In this document: positions 19,723 through 30,039 of the stretch, piece by piece
Layout of the letters: each line of letters opens with the position of its first letter
Position numbering within the stretch: position 1 is the stretch's first letter
The notes under the pieces: generated by a model
Databases searched by the model: none
What the model saw: the letters and a program-made list of their open reading frames with translations, nothing else
What the model was told of the DNA's origin: nothing
Position numbers and translations under genes: made by a program
Assembly: GCF_002288525.1 (NCBI RefSeq)
Contig: NZ_CP023069.1
Location: 124,001 to 188,000 of the forward strand
Length of the DNA: 64,000 nt
Reading direction: 5' to 3'
Origin: Sinorhizobium sojae CCBAU 05684
GTDB taxonomy: Bacteria; Pseudomonadota; Alphaproteobacteria; Rhizobiales; Rhizobiaceae

Positions 19723-19766
19723 TTAGAGCGGGATGATTTAGGCGGAATCGGCATTGGGATTCCCTT

Positions 19767-20616
19767 ACGTGGGGATTTTGTGGTCAAGTGAATGTTCCGC
19801 CTTTGCCGTTCGGTATCCAAGTCTGAGCCCGATCACGTATCCCGGCCCGATCACCGAGCCGGATCAACCTCACATCCGGTCGCCGCTCCGATCTGGGCCT
19901 TCATGCAGGTAGCACGGCCATCGCCGGTGCGAAGTTCGTCCAGGCGATCACGCCGATCACGGCGCAACGGCTCGTAGTCCCGGATGCCCTGGCTGACGAG
20001 GAGGCCTTTGATGCGGTTGACATGGACAACCCGTTCGGCGACCAGCGCCTTGCGCTCCCGGCCAATCCGGCGACGATCCTCGTCCTCCGGCGTCGGCACC
20101 CTGACCATCGAACAAACACGCGGTTCTCCCCGCTTCCAGGCCATCAGGGCGCGGACCAGTACCTCGCCATCGAGCCGATCGGTCTTGGCGCGTCGGTGGC
20201 GGCGGGCCACCGCAACCGAGGCGGCATCGACAATGTGACTTTCGATCCAGTCTTCCCGGTTCAGCACCCGGTCGATCCAGAATCCGTCCAGCCCCGCTTC
20301 CTGGATCACCACCAAGGGATAAAACCTGCCTATGCGCGCCTGCGCCTTCTGGCGCAGATCGGCGCGACAGGCGAGTAGTCCGGGGCTATCGCCGCCGGCG
20401 ACGGTGTGGCGCGACATCTTCTCGCTGCCAGGTGAAAGCGACGTGACCAGCCAGGTCGATCTACTCAGTTCCAACGAGACGAAGATCGCGCCAATATCCA
20501 TGCGGATAGCGGCAGGTGCCTCGGGTCTATCGGCAGTCGAAAGATGCATGATTGGCCTCCAGAGATTTTAGCGAATCCACTCTGTCATGGTGCAGGTTGC
20601 TATCCACTCCCCATAG
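19767..20616 (-). mobile_element. IS110-family remnant in the 5' region of IS630-B
   Basis: The IS630-B leader sequence is interrupted between GGGATTCCCTT and AGGATCCTTTG. The inserted DNA ends near TCCCCATAGG, resembling the other IS110 element's ends. At about 850 bp it is too short for a complete IS110, in line with the truncated gene inside. Boundaries are approximate. Confidence 0.5.
19851..20510 (-). pseudogene. IS110-family transposase, C-terminal half missing
   Basis: From an ATG at about 20501-20510 the frame reads MDIGAIFVSLELSRSTWL, then VIQEAGLDGFWIDR and AKTDRLDGEVLVRALMAWKR. This is the DEDD N-terminal half of an IS110 transposase, related to but distinct from the 11053-12204 protein. 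It breaks off after about 215 residues at LDELRTGDG; the transposase-20 half is absent, so it is not functional. Confidence 0.65.
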
Positions 20617-21398
20617 GATCCTTTGTGAGCAAATCAGATTCACCATTCAGGCCGGCCAGGATGGCGAAACCTTTTTCGGATGACCTTAGGGACCGTGTTG
20701 TGGTGCAGTTACGCGCGATGCGCTGTCCTGCCGGGCGGCGGCAAAGCGCTTCGGGATCGGCATCAGCACGGCGATCGATTGGGTACGGCGCTGGCGTGAG
20801 ACGGGCAGCGCCGCCCCCGGCCAGATGGGCGGGCACAAGCCGCGGGCGATCGCCGGTGAGCATCGGGTCTGGCTGATCGAGCGCTGCCGTGCGCAGGCGT
20901 TCACCTGGCGCGGGCTGGTCGCGGAATTGGCGGAGCGGGGCCTGCAGGTCGACTACCGCTCCGTCTGGATCTTCGTGCATGAGGAAGGGCTGAGTTATAA
21001 AAAAAGACGTTGGTCGCCAGCGAGCGCGACCGCCCCGATGTCGCCGCCCGACGCAGCCGCTGGCTGAAGCATCGCCATCGCATCGATCCGGCCCGCCTCG
21101 TCTTCATCGACGAGACCTGGACGAAGACGAACATGGCACCGCTGCGAGGCTGGGCGCCGCGCAGTGGAACCCCATGACGTTCATTGCCACCCTGCGTGTC
21201 GATCGCGTCAGCGCGCCATGGGTCATCGACGGGCCGATCAACGCACCTTGTCTATGTCGAAAAATGCTGGCGCCGGAGCTGAAGCCCGGCGACATCCTCG
21301 TGATGGACAATCTCGGCTGTAAGCGCGAATTTCCCCGCACCTTCTGTGATTGAGTGAGCTTTGGCATGAGGTGTCCACCTAAAAGAGGTGGACACCAA

Positions 21399-21848
21399 AT
21401 GATGGAAGAAGGTCAAAAACTTGTCGTGCGGCTCGTTGGTCGGAATGGACGACGCCGGTTCGATCGGGCATCGAAAGACCGTCTTATTGCGGCCTGCCTT
21501 GAACCTGGCGCATCAGTATCGAAACTTGCGCTCGAACACGGGGTCAACGCGAACCTCGTTTGGAAATGGATAAGGAAACACACCCAGGCCCCTCCATTCC
21601 CGCCGTCTTCGACATCGGCGTTTCTTCCGGTTCAGATCACCGCGGCGAGCAGCGAGTTCGCGTTGGAGATGCCTGCCACGGATGGTGAAGAGCTGCCGCC
21701 GAAGGCAGAGAGGATCGGCCCGCTGTCCTCTCCAGCGAAGGTGAGCGCGTCACTGCCGAACGGCGTGAAGCTAACGCTGGAATGCGGTGACGTGGATGCA
21801 TTGACGGCAATCATCGGAGCGTTGGGTCATGTTCAGACTGAGCGCTGA
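21399..21848 (+). CDS. tnpA: IS66 TnpA-like protein (IS66-B)
   Basis: 149 residues starting MMEEGQKLVVRLVGRNGRRR. The helix-turn-helix is in EPGASVSKLALEHGVNANLV, followed by WKWIRKH. The end (about 120-149) has the SLPNGVKLTLECGDVDALTA pattern typical of IS66 OrfA proteins. I chose the pair of ATGs at 21399/21402 over one at 21354. It overlaps tnpB by 20 bases. Confidence 0.8.
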   Translation: MMEEGQKLVVRLVGRNGRRRFDRASKDRLIAACLEPGASVSKLALEHGVNANLVWKWIRKHTQAPPFPPSSTSAFLPVQITAASSEFALEMPATDGEELPPKAERIGPLSSPAKVSASLPNGVKLTLECGDVDALTAIIGALGHVQTER

Positions 21849-22182
21849 TATCAAGGTCTACCTGCATCGCGAACCGATCGACTTTCGGGCTGGCATCAAC
21901 CGCCTTGCGGTTCTGGTCCAGGAGACGATGGCGCTCGATCCGTTTGCTCCAGCGGTTTTTGCCTTCTGCAATCGCCGTCGTGACCGGATGAAGCTCTTGT
22001 TCTTCGACCGATCGGGCTTTGTGCTGATCCTGAAGCGGTTGACAGAGGACAAGTTCCGATGGCCCCGCCGTGAGGTGCCGGTGGTCACGCTTTCAACCGA
22101 GCAGCTGCATTGGATACTCGACGGCATCGATATCGATGCGATGGTCCGCCACCCGGTGCGGCAATACCAGGTCGCGGGCTGA
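21829..22182 (+). CDS. tnpB: IS66 TnpB-like protein (IS66-B)
   Basis: 117 residues with YLHREPIDFRAGINRLAVLV, FCNRRRDRMKLLFFDRSGFV and LKRLTEDKFRWPRR, the IS66 OrfB family pattern. It lies between tnpA and tnpC in the usual order. The frame is intact and of normal length. Confidence 0.85.
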   Translation: MFRLSADIKVYLHREPIDFRAGINRLAVLVQETMALDPFAPAVFAFCNRRRDRMKLLFFDRSGFVLILKRLTEDKFRWPRREVPVVTLSTEQLHWILDGIDIDAMVRHPVRQYQVAG

Positions 22183-23073
22183 GGCGGCGAACTCTGCGGT
22201 TGACGCGGGGTGGCGGTTCAGATTCAAAACTACGATGACTCGAACCGGCGAACCTGATGTTGCAGAGCTGATGGCGCAGTTGGCGGCAAATGCTGCCGAA
22301 ATCGCCGCGCTTAAAACCGAGAAGGAAGCGCTCTCGCAGCGGGTCGTCAAGTTGGAAGAAGAGCTGGCGCTTGCGCGGCTCCATCGCTTTGCGCCGCGCA
22401 GCGAAAAGCACGTTGATCGCATCTTCAACGAAGCCGAAGAGGGTGCGGACGAGGATGGAGCGGACAGCCACGAGAGCGAGCTCATCGACATTCCGGACAC
22501 AGGTCTGCCACCTGTCGAAAGCATCACGGGTCAGAAGCGTGGCCGCAGACCACTTCCGCAGAACCTGCCGCGCGAGCGCGTCGAGTATGACCTTGCCGAC
22601 GATCAGAAGGCTTGTCCTTGCTGCCGTCACCAGATGCATCGCATGGGTGAGGCCGTTACCGAGCAGCTTCATATCGAGGTCAAGGCAAAGGTCTTGCAGA
22701 ATGTGCGGTTCAAGTATGCTTGCCGCCTTTGCGACCGCACCGGGATCAACACGCCTGTCGTGATCGCACCGATGCCAACGCAGCCCCTGCCGGGCAGCAT
22801 TGCCACGGCCTCGACGCTGGCCTTCGCACTCGTTCACAAATACGTCGACGGCACACCGCTCTACCGAGTGGCGCAGACCTTCGAACGGGCCGGTGTTCCT
22901 GTCAGCCGTGGTGCTCTCGGTCACTGGGTGATCGGTTCGAGCGAGAAGCATCTGCATCGCATCTATGACGCGCTGAAACTGAGGCTCAGGTTGCAACCCC
23001 TCATCCATGGCGACGAGACGACCGTTCAGGTCCTGAAAGAAAAGGACAAAGAGGCCACCAGCACATCGTATAT

Positions 23074-24332
23074 GGGGTCAGAACAAGAACTGTTCCTAGT
23101 CACACGCGGCCTTTATCAACCAAAGACAGCAATAGGCTTGCTATCCAAGGGTTACCATGCGATTCTTCGGGCATGATCCGAGGGAGATGAGAATGTCGGA
23201 AACGATGCTTGCAGCGCTTACCAACATTCGGACCGCGGAAGATATGATCGTGGCCTTTCGCGATGAGGAGCAGTGTCGGAGGTTGCTGGAAAGCATGGTG
23301 TGGCCGGCTGGGAGAGTTTGCCCTGCCTGTGGTTACAAACGTTCGATCGCGATAGCCGGGCGCGATACCGGCAAGCGGCGTGCGCGTCCGGGTCTCTATC
23401 AATGCTCCAGCGGCGATTGCCGGTTCCAGTTCACGGTGACGACCCACACGCCTCTGCATTCCACAAAGCTTCCTTTGCGTGTCTGGCTGAAGGGCATGTG
23501 GCTGATGCTGCAGTCGGATAAAGGTTTGTCCTCGGTGCGCTTGGCCGAGGCTCTGGGGGTGAGCCAACCCACGGCCTGGCGGATGGGACACGCGCTGCGT
23601 CTCATGGCGGCGCGCGAGCACATGCTCGATGGCACGGTGGAGATCGACCATTTTCATCTTGGTGGGCGACCGAGAATAAATCCGGACGATCCGCCGCCTG
23701 GACGAGGCCGAAAAGGTCTGCCGAATACCCAGAAGACACCGGTCATGGTGATGGTGCAGCGACCAGATGACGTCACACCCGGCACTCCGGCCGGTGACGC
23801 GCGGGCTGCGGTGGTGACTGGTCTTTCGCTACGTGCAGCGGCGCGCGCCGTCGAAACGCAGATCGAACCCCATGCCTGCTTGATGAGCGATGAGGCGACA
23901 GCGTTCATAGCCCTTGGCGAGAACTATGCCAGGCATGACACCGTGAAGCATTCCAGCCGCGAATACGTTCGCGACGCCGTCCATGTCAATTCGGTCGAAG
24001 GTTTCAATTCCCGCGTCCGCCGCACAATTGCCGGCGTCTTTCATCATATCAGCCCGCAGCATGCCGACTTGTATTTCCACGAGATCGGCTTCCGCTGGTC
24101 ACAGCGCATTGTTACGGGCCAGGCAGTGCGGAAAAGCCGAAATGGCAGGGAACGCATGAAAACCCTGTGGTCACGGGTGCCGCCGGCGCTGCAATTGCTG
24201 CAAGTCTTTCGCGCTGCTACCGGCCGTCAAATGCGCAGAAGTCCGGATGGTGGGATCATCGTCAAATCAGCAGTCGCTGTCTTTGGTTGATAAAGGCCGC
24301 GTGTCTGGGGGAACAGTTCTTGTTCTGACCCC
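23074..24332 (+). mobile_element. IS1595-family element
   Basis: 1259 bp with inverted ends GGGGTCAGAACAAGAACTGT. TATAT flanks both sides (23069-23073 and 24333-24337), within the tnpC gene of IS66-B. Confidence 0.85.
23157..24290 (+). CDS. IS1595-family transposase
   Basis: Up to 377 residues; the start may instead be the ATG at 23187 or 23193. A zinc ribbon (CPACGYKRS then CSSGDCRFQF, about residues 55-100) precedes the ISXO2-like domain. That domain has GLSSVRLAEALGVSQPTAWR, DGTVEIDHFHLGG, ACLMSDEATAF and VHVNSVEGFNSRVRRT, the DDNK/E-type catalytic motifs of this family. Frame intact and filling the element. Confidence 0.85.
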   Translation: MRFFGHDPREMRMSETMLAALTNIRTAEDMIVAFRDEEQCRRLLESMVWPAGRVCPACGYKRSIAIAGRDTGKRRARPGLYQCSSGDCRFQFTVTTHTPLHSTKLPLRVWLKGMWLMLQSDKGLSSVRLAEALGVSQPTAWRMGHALRLMAAREHMLDGTVEIDHFHLGGRPRINPDDPPPGRGRKGLPNTQKTPVMVMVQRPDDVTPGTPAGDARAAVVTGLSLRAAARAVETQIEPHACLMSDEATAFIALGENYARHDTVKHSSREYVRDAVHVNSVEGFNSRVRRTIAGVFHHISPQHADLYFHEIGFRWSQRIVTGQAVRKSRNGRERMKTLWSRVPPALQLLQVFRAATGRQMRRSPDGGIIVKSAVAVFG

Positions 24333-25658
24333 TATATGTGGGCCTATCGGAGCGGCGACGACAGTGACGAGCCGATCGTGCTTCTCGATTATCAGCCGGG
24401 CCGCGGCCAGGTTCACCCCCAGACCTTCCTCGGCGATTACCGCGGCACCTTGATGAGCGATGGCTACACCGCCTGGCGCACGCTGAATGGCGCGATCCAT
24501 ATCGGATGCATGGCCCATTCGAGGCGGCGCTTCGTCGATGCCCTCAAGGCCAGAAAGAAAGGTGGCGGTCCACCCGAGCAGGCTCTCCGGTTCTTCGAAC
24601 AACTCTATCGGATTGAAAGGCAAGCGCGAGACAAGAAGCAAGAAGCCTGATACCGGCGAGACGAAGGCCGACAGCGTTCGCCGATTCCGACAGCAACACA
24701 GCATACCCGTCCTCACCGCTCTCAAGGTATGGCTCGATGAAATCGCGCCGAAGGTCTTGCCGGACACCAAGCTGGGCGATGCCGTGTCCTACACTCTGAA
24801 CCAGTGGGATTATCTGACGCGCTACACGGACGATGGCAGGATGCCGATCGACAACAACCTCCTGGAGCGCGACATCAGAGTTTTTGCGACCGGCAGAAAG
24901 AGTTGGCTGTTTAGCGATACCACCGATGGAGCCAAGGCCAGCGCCGTCATCTACAGCCTCATGCTGACCTGCCGCGCCTGCGGCGTCGAACCGTTAACGT
25001 GGTTGCGCCACGCCCTAACCGAACTGCCCCAACGCGCTGTCGACGCCGATATCGACGACCTGCTACCCTTCAACTTCGCACAGACTGCCACCGCCTGACC
25101 AGATGCCGTTCCCAACGCCAAGACGATCCGTCGAAATGGCCGGCGTCAATGTGCGGGGAAAATCGCGCTTACTCTCGGCTCGCCCAAGGCCGGGGCGATC
25201 CGCACCGCCATCCGCAAGGCCGGCGCGCGGCTGTTCGTCCTGCCGCAATACTCCCCCGATCTCAATCCGATCGAAAAGCTCTTCGCCAAGATCAAGCACC
25301 GGCTACGCGAGGCGCAGGCCAGAAGCCGCAACGCCATCCATGACGCGCTCGCAACCATCCTCCAAACCGTTTCACCTAAAGAATGCCAGAACTATTCAAA
25401 GAGCGGATATGAACGGATCTAAAATCATCCCGCTCTAAACACAGCCGAGGTTGCCAATCACCGGCGCAGGAGCAGGATCCGCTCGCCCGATCCCGTTTCC
25501 CCGGCGAAACAGCGAAGAGGTCTATGGAGACATAGTGCCCTTATCTGGCGCGCCTTCCGGACAATCGGAGCCGAAAACATCGTGGATCGGGCGAAAGCCT
25601 CGCAGCGCTCAAAGACGCTTCAGCCAAACAGCGGGCGCCCGAACTTTGGCCGCTCAGC

Positions 25659-26870
25659 TCAGCAAAAGTTGGGAATGGATTCACCGCTTATCGAAACCCA
25701 AGATCCGCCAGATTCGTGGCTGTCGGCACAAGCATCGATGAACAACATACCTTTGAGCCCGTCCTCAGCCCCGGAAAGCTCAACGCTATCTTTCGGGAGA
25801 GCATACCCTGCGCGGCGTGCGGCTACCGCCACGCCAGCCTCGGCATAGAGATTTGCCCATGCATCCACTAAAGCTTCGCCATGTCCCCGCGGTAGATGTA
25901 TCAGGCGTTCTGCTTCGGGTACTATTCCACTACCGTGGCCTCGCACAAAAATCTGCTCCTGCTCCCCTAAAGGCACATAGCGCAGCACTTCAGGTTTTTC
26001 CTGATCCCACTCAAGCCCGCCTCTGTCGCCCCACACGCGAATTCGAAGACCGCAATATTGGCCAGGAGCAGCTTGCGTTACCCAAAGGATCCCAGGTGCA
26101 CCATTCTCGAGACGGAAAGTGACGTAGGCGGTGTCTTCCATCGCCTTCACAGCGCCACAGGTGTGAAACTCAGCCCTGAGCCTGGCAATGTCCTGTCCGG
26201 TCATTGTGTGCAGGAGATGATAAGCGTGCGTGCCGATATCTCCGGTGGCCGACGCGCGGCCCACCTTCTCGGGATCTTGCCGCCACATTGCCCCCTTCGC
26301 GTCGGACGGGAAGGGCGCTGTCGCCCACTCCTGAACATACTCCACATGGGCCTGCCGGACCGTGCCGACGGCCCCATTTCGGATCATGTGCTTAGCTTGG
26401 CGAACCATCGCGTGATGTGCATACGGGTAAGTCATGATGACCAGGCGATCCGTCGCTCTTTGTAACTCCACGAGTTCTCGGGCGTCGGAAACTGTTGTGG
26501 TCATGGGCTTGTCTAGTATTACATCAATGCCGGCCTTCAGAAATGCCGTCGCGATCCGATGGTGTGTCCAGTTTGGCGTCACGATCGAGACTGCCTCTAT
26601 ACCATCGTCCCTTGCGGCTTCTGCTGTTGCCATAGCGTTCCAGTCGCTGTACGACCGGTCCGGCGCTATCATCCACTCTGCAGCCGAAGCGTGCGCGTTT
26701 TCCGGGTCCGAAGAAAGAGCTCCCGCAACAATTTCCCAGTGGTTCGACAGCCGGGCCCCAGCGAAATGCCATCGTCCAACAAGCCCCCCCTTTCCGCCGC
26801 CGATGAATCCTAAGCGCAGGCGTCGTCCGAGCAGCGGACTCCGCAGATCACATTTTCCAGTGAAGACCAT
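25659..26870 (-). CDS. Gfo/Idh/MocA-family NAD(P)-dependent oxidoreductase
   Basis: 403 residues. A Rossmann fold opens with [18 protein letters not shown] (about 18-35), followed by [12 protein letters not shown] and [10 protein letters not shown], where D/EKP is the family signature. [18 protein letters not shown] is the substrate-side helix. The family oxidises sugars, inositols and related polyols; rhizopine MocA belongs to it, but this protein is longer and the substrate cannot be told. It stands alone between IS630-B and empty DNA, reading leftwards. An ATG at 26870 is the first in frame; a start a few codons later, nearer the Rossmann strand, is possible. Confidence 0.8.
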   Translation of the reverse strand: MVFTGKCDLRSPLLGRRLRLGFIGGGKGGLVGRWHFAGARLSNHWEIVAGALSSDPENAHASAAEWMIAPDRSYSDWNAMATAEAARDDGIEAVSIVTPNWTHHRIATAFLKAGIDVILDKPMTTTVSDARELVELQRATDRLVIMTYPYAHHAMVRQAKHMIRNGAVGTVRQAHVEYVQEWATAPFPSDAKGAMWRQDPEKVGRASATGDIGTHAYHLLHTMTGQDIARLRAEFHTCGAVKAMEDTAYVTFRLENGAPGILWVTQAAPGQYCGLRIRVWGDRGGLEWDQEKPEVLRYVPLGEQEQIFVRGHGSGIVPEAERLIHLPRGHGEALVDAWANLYAEAGVAVAARRAGYALPKDSVELSGAEDGLKGMLFIDACADSHESGGSWVSISGESIPNFC

Positions 26871-26930
26871 TGAGCACTCCTTGTCTATTTTTCTACAACG
26901 TTATCGGCGGCTAGCCATTGCAAGGGACTG

Positions 26931-27335
26931 ATCCTCGCACAGCACCCACTGTTAAATGCCCTCGCGGCCGTTGCTTTCCTATTTGCCGCCCCCTTGCTGT
27001 TCGGATCCTCGTTGCCCGGGGAAGGCTGACGCACCCCGAACTGCACTCTTGCGGGTTAGTCCTGCATCCTCCTCACAAGTCATCAACTCGGGCATTTGCG
27101 GGTTAGCCTGCATGTATCATGCCAACGAGAAATCGTTTCCAAACAAGAAGCTGCCTCTCGACACGCCTATGTCGTGTATTCGACATCGTCGCGAATCGGA
27201 TACGCCGGTTCCAATAAGCAGCGTCGACTGAAGCGATCTTCGGCAAAACCTGTCGAGATTGCAGCCGAATTCGCCGCATCGGTTTGCGGGATCGATGATA
27301 GCTGGAGTGATCCGGACTCCGGCGGCGCGAACAGC
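26931..27335 (+). other. Non-coding stretch, nothing recognised
   Basis: About 400 bases between the dehydrogenase start and the next small gene. Short frames exist on both strands but none has a recognisable motif. A partly repeated phrase (GGGTTAGTCCTGCAT, then GGGTTAGCCTGCAT) lies near 27052 and 27101. I see no promoter I can name. Confidence 0.4.
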
Positions 27336-27617
27336 TCAATCGACACGGTTTGACACCAATGCACTCAGGACTTCCGCGGCAGTGACGAGGGACCGCCTGA
27401 CATCCTCCTCAGAGAGGTGGCCAACGCGCTCTGAGGATATTCGAAGACAAACCACAACGCCCTGCATATATGAACTTGCGACACCAGTCTGTTCGCGCAC
27501 ATCGCGGATGGTGTCAATCGAGCGGTCTAGGAGGCCGCTTACTTCATAGGGGTTGAGTTTGTCGACCTCGTTTGCCGCGCTGAGCAAATCTGCAATGAGA
27601 TCCGCCGTTAAGCTCAT
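27336..27617 (-). CDS. Hypothetical small helical protein
   Basis: 93 residues starting MSLTADLIADLLSAANEVDK, predicted largely helical and acidic, with no transmembrane segment or recognised motif. The frame opens further upstream (an ATG at 27761), but the sequence before 27617 looks non-coding (basic, proline-rich). I see no good ribosome-binding site. It lies alone on the minus strand. It could be a remnant of a larger gene. Confidence 0.45.
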   Translation of the reverse strand: MSLTADLIADLLSAANEVDKLNPYEVSGLLDRSIDTIRDVREQTGVASSYMQGVVVCLRISSERVGHLSEEDVRRSLVTAAEVLSALVSNRVD

Positions 27618-28453
27618 ATTTGAAGGCAATGTAGAAACTCCGAAATAGTCACATGCCGAGCCCTGCCGGGCAGAAAGCGCGACTGCTCCCCGCAGCCTTC
27701 TAGATGGGCGCCGCATAAACGGGGGCCCTGGTTGCCCCAACTGCCGGCAAAACTCATTCACGCAATGATTAGGTCAAGTGTAACGTACAGGACGGCTACA
27801 TCTGCCCAAACCTGTCCACCACCTTATGGACAATCGGATTCTTGTACATGCCGAACCGATGATGCTTTCCACGGGTAATCCTTTCTTTGAGCCGCAAAGC
27901 GGTTTCAACGCCAGCACTCTGGAACTGTTCTAATATCGATGCAAATCAAGCGTGGTCGTTTTTGCAGCATTGCTAAGGCCAGTAAAATAAATATTTTGCA
28001 TCACGATTATCCGCACTTTGGATATGGCGCCGACAGCCTGCCGTATGGCAGAGAGCTGTCCGATGACCCGTGACGCCGAGCCTTATCTTATGAGCGGCGA
28101 CCGCTCTCGAATTTGCGATGTTCTTTAGAGATCGCGCCATTCAGATTCGTGCCGACCAGCTTGACGACGGCGGCAAGGTGGTTTTCGGGACGCTTGTCAT
28201 ATCGGGCATCGTACACGACAGAGTGGCTGTCGGCGTCATGATGTGCTGAATTCTCGACCTCCGGCGGAAGCGCGCCACAAGCGTTGCAGCCACGTTCCAG
28301 GTACCGTGCTGGTGAGGAGTTCGGTCATCGGAGATTACATTCAGCGACAATTGGCCCTCTCGGTCTTAGCCGCGGATGAGAATGGTGCGCCTTCGCGCGT
28401 GCTCCTGCGTGATGCTGGGCAAAGGTTTTCCGTGCAAGCAAATGGGCACTCCA
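27618..28453 (+). other. Gene-poor stretch with an IS5-type remnant
   Basis: No intact gene is visible. On the minus strand at about 28215-28090 one frame reads DARYDKRPENHLAAVVKLVG, resembling the C-terminal end (RYDK...F/LAAV) of IS5-family transposases, so an old insertion was probably here. The A+T-rich stretch at 27960-28010 has no recognisable promoter. The rest is unassigned. Confidence 0.4.
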
Positions 28454-29197
28454 TCACCAAAGCAGCTTGAGGCCTGATACCATCAGAAGCACGGAAAGAA
28501 TGACGCGAAGCGAGGAAGCGGAAAGATATCGGCTCCCGATTAAAGCGCCTATCGATCCACCTGCCGCTACCGCAATCAACCACCACGAGAGAAAGTTTGG
28601 AAGTGCATTCCAGGAAGCGCACGCTCCAATCAAGGCAGCGGTTGAGTTCATTAAATTATAAACGGCCGTGGTTGCAGCAGTCTGATGTGCTGTTCCCCAA
28701 TTCTTGGAAAGGATCACTGGTGCGAGGAATACGCCGCCTCCGCTCCCGGTCGTGCCCGAGACGAAACCGATAACAGCTCCCGTGATCAATGCAGCGTGAA
28801 GTGGCGGCGTTTTCGGAATGGTTATGACCAAGGCGCTCTTGCGAAGCGCGGATCGCGCCATTTGAATGGCGGAAACTACCAGGATCAGCCCGAGAACCGG
28901 GTGATAGATTCTCTCGGGAAGGTGCACTGAGCCACCGAGAGCCGAAGCCGGAAAGCCCAGAATTGCGAAAGGATACACGTTACGCCAGGACACCTGCCCC
29001 ACCTTCAGGAATTGGGCCGTGCCGATCGCTGAGACCATCAGGTTCAAAGCAAGAGCTGTCGGCTTAATGGCCAACGGCGAATAGCCAGAAAGCGCCATGG
29101 CGGCAATGTAGCCTGATGCGCCAGCTTGTCCGACTGCTGCATACGCCAGTGCAATGAAGAAAAAAGCTATTGCGAGCCCGACTGCTTCCGTGTCCAT
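28454..29197 (-). CDS. TSUP (TauE/SafE) family membrane transporter
   Basis: 247 residues, very hydrophobic, with about eight membrane segments in two similar halves. Each half has the family's glycine-rich start: AYAAVGQAGASGYIAAMAL near residue 20 and GFVSGTTGSGGGVFLAPVIL near residue 145. Members of this family export sulfite, sulfoacetate or other small organosulfur anions. The substrate here is unknown and no sulfur-metabolism gene is adjacent. The ATG at 29197 fits the first membrane segment. The length is normal, so it may be functional. Confidence 0.8.
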   Translation of the reverse strand: MDTEAVGLAIAFFFIALAYAAVGQAGASGYIAAMALSGYSPLAIKPTALALNLMVSAIGTAQFLKVGQVSWRNVYPFAILGFPASALGGSVHLPERIYHPVLGLILVVSAIQMARSALRKSALVITIPKTPPLHAALITGAVIGFVSGTTGSGGGVFLAPVILSKNWGTAHQTAATTAVYNLMNSTAALIGACASWNALPNFLSWWLIAVAAGGSIGALIGSRYLSASSLRVILSVLLMVSGLKLLW

Positions 29198-30039
29198 TGC
29201 TGTTTTAGCCTCTATGAGAATCCGAGCATGCCAGCGCGTGAAGGTGCGGCAATTTTGTAGTCGCGGAAAGCGGGGATCCGACGATTAGTTCAAGTTACAG
29301 AATGGCCAAGGCTGCTTTCACAATGCTATCAATTGCAATAAATGGACCATGTCGGAATTCTTCCCCACCGTCGCTTGCTATTGCGTGTTACCGCTTGGCC
29401 GGCAACCATCCATCCCCTCTCAACGCTCGGATGCGTCTCCTCTTGTGGGCTGCCGACGCCGCATTCATCTGCTCACCGTCTCAGCGTTCTGCTGTCTGGT
29501 CCACAACTTGACCACGGAAGGACCTCAACCCGACTGTCTGCTCCTCAGTGGCAGAAATGCAACGGCGGGGTGCAACCCGGCGGGCGCCGGGACTAACGGC
29601 TCCGCCTAGCCTCCTTCTCCGCGAAACAGCAAGGCCACTGGCGTTTGTTGGATATTCAACTGAGCTACTTCTGAACAGACCATTCTCCACCTTCGCCAAG
29701 GCATGTCCCCGGCAGCAAGCTCACGCAGGTACCTCAACCTCTGCGGGAATATGCCGTCGGCCTTTGGCAATTGAAATGTAAATCGATTGCGTACAACTCT
29801 GTCCCGTTTGTCGAATCCGCGACAGAGATTATTTTTTATGTCCCTTGATGTTTCGGTCTCGACTAATGAATTGAAAAGTACCGGCTAATCTGACCGGCAA
29901 TGTTCTCGACCCAACTGGTATGGATTTTGAGATCCTCGTCGAACGGCAGCGGGGCCTGCTGAGTGGCTTGAGCAGGAGACCATAATGGCTGACGGCGAAA
30001 AGACAGGCGCGGCAACGCGTTTAATCAAAAGTGTCGCGC
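29198..30039 (+). other. Gene-free stretch upstream of the hemN remnant
   Basis: I see no supported gene. Frames at 29302-29781 overlap each other and lack motifs. A NifA-type activator site lies at 29809-29824. A 48-codon frame with a good AGGAGA site (ATG at 29985) runs into the hemN remnant, but its sequence matches no family and it overlaps the other frame. Confidence 0.4.
29809..29824 (+). promoter_or_regulatory. Possible NifA upstream activator sequence
   Basis: TGT-N10-ACA (TGTCGAATCCGCGACA), the NifA binding consensus, about 230 bases before the hemN remnant. I could not find a convincing -24/-12 element between it and the gene, so the site may be a relic. Confidence 0.4.

Larger units (their letters stand above)
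22235..25098 (+). pseudogene. tnpC: IS66-B TnpC transposase, split by IS1595 and frameshifted
   Basis: The first part (22235-23073) starts MTRTGEPDVAELMAQLAANA and has the coiled coil, the zinc finger (CPCCRHQMH, CRLCDRTG) and LIHGDETTVQVLKEK. IS1595 interrupts at 23074. The second part (24338 on) reads MWAYRSGDDSDEPIVLLDYQ and GYTAWRTLNGAIHIGCMAHS. A frame change near 24640 is followed by MPIDNNLLERDIRVFATGRK up to the stop at 25098. Removing IS1595 restores the first join but not the frameshift. Confidence 0.8.
21319..25172 (+). mobile_element. IS66-family element B, interrupted by IS1595
   Basis: Left end GTAAGCGCGAATTTCCCCGC and an almost identical inverted right end ending CGCGCTTAC at 25172. 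The 8-bp target duplication TCTCGGCT lies at 21311-21318 and 25173-25180. The native length without IS1595 is about 2.59 kb. It carries tnpA, tnpB and a damaged tnpC. Confidence 0.9.
20661..25422 (+). pseudogene. IS630-B transposase, frameshifted and split by IS66-B
   Basis: Starts MAKPFSDDLRDRVVVQ at 20661. Reading then has to change frame near 20715 and again at the A-run near 21000 (GLSYKK). It continues with RIDPARLVFIDETWTKTNM and GDILVMDNLG up to the IS66-B insertion. After the insertion the end reads ARLFVLPQYSPDLNPIEKLF and stops at 25422. All three acidic motifs can be followed, but several indels make it inactive. Confidence 0.7.
19726..25435 (+). mobile_element. IS630-B with nested IS110 remnant, IS66-B and IS1595
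   Basis: Ends GAGCGGGATGATTTA at 19726 and the inverse (AAATCATCCCGCTC ending at 25435) are each flanked by TA. The native element is about 1.0 kb. It has been enlarged by an IS110-type insertion (about 19767-20616) and by IS66-B (21319-25172), which itself contains IS1595 (23074-24332). Confidence 0.75.
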
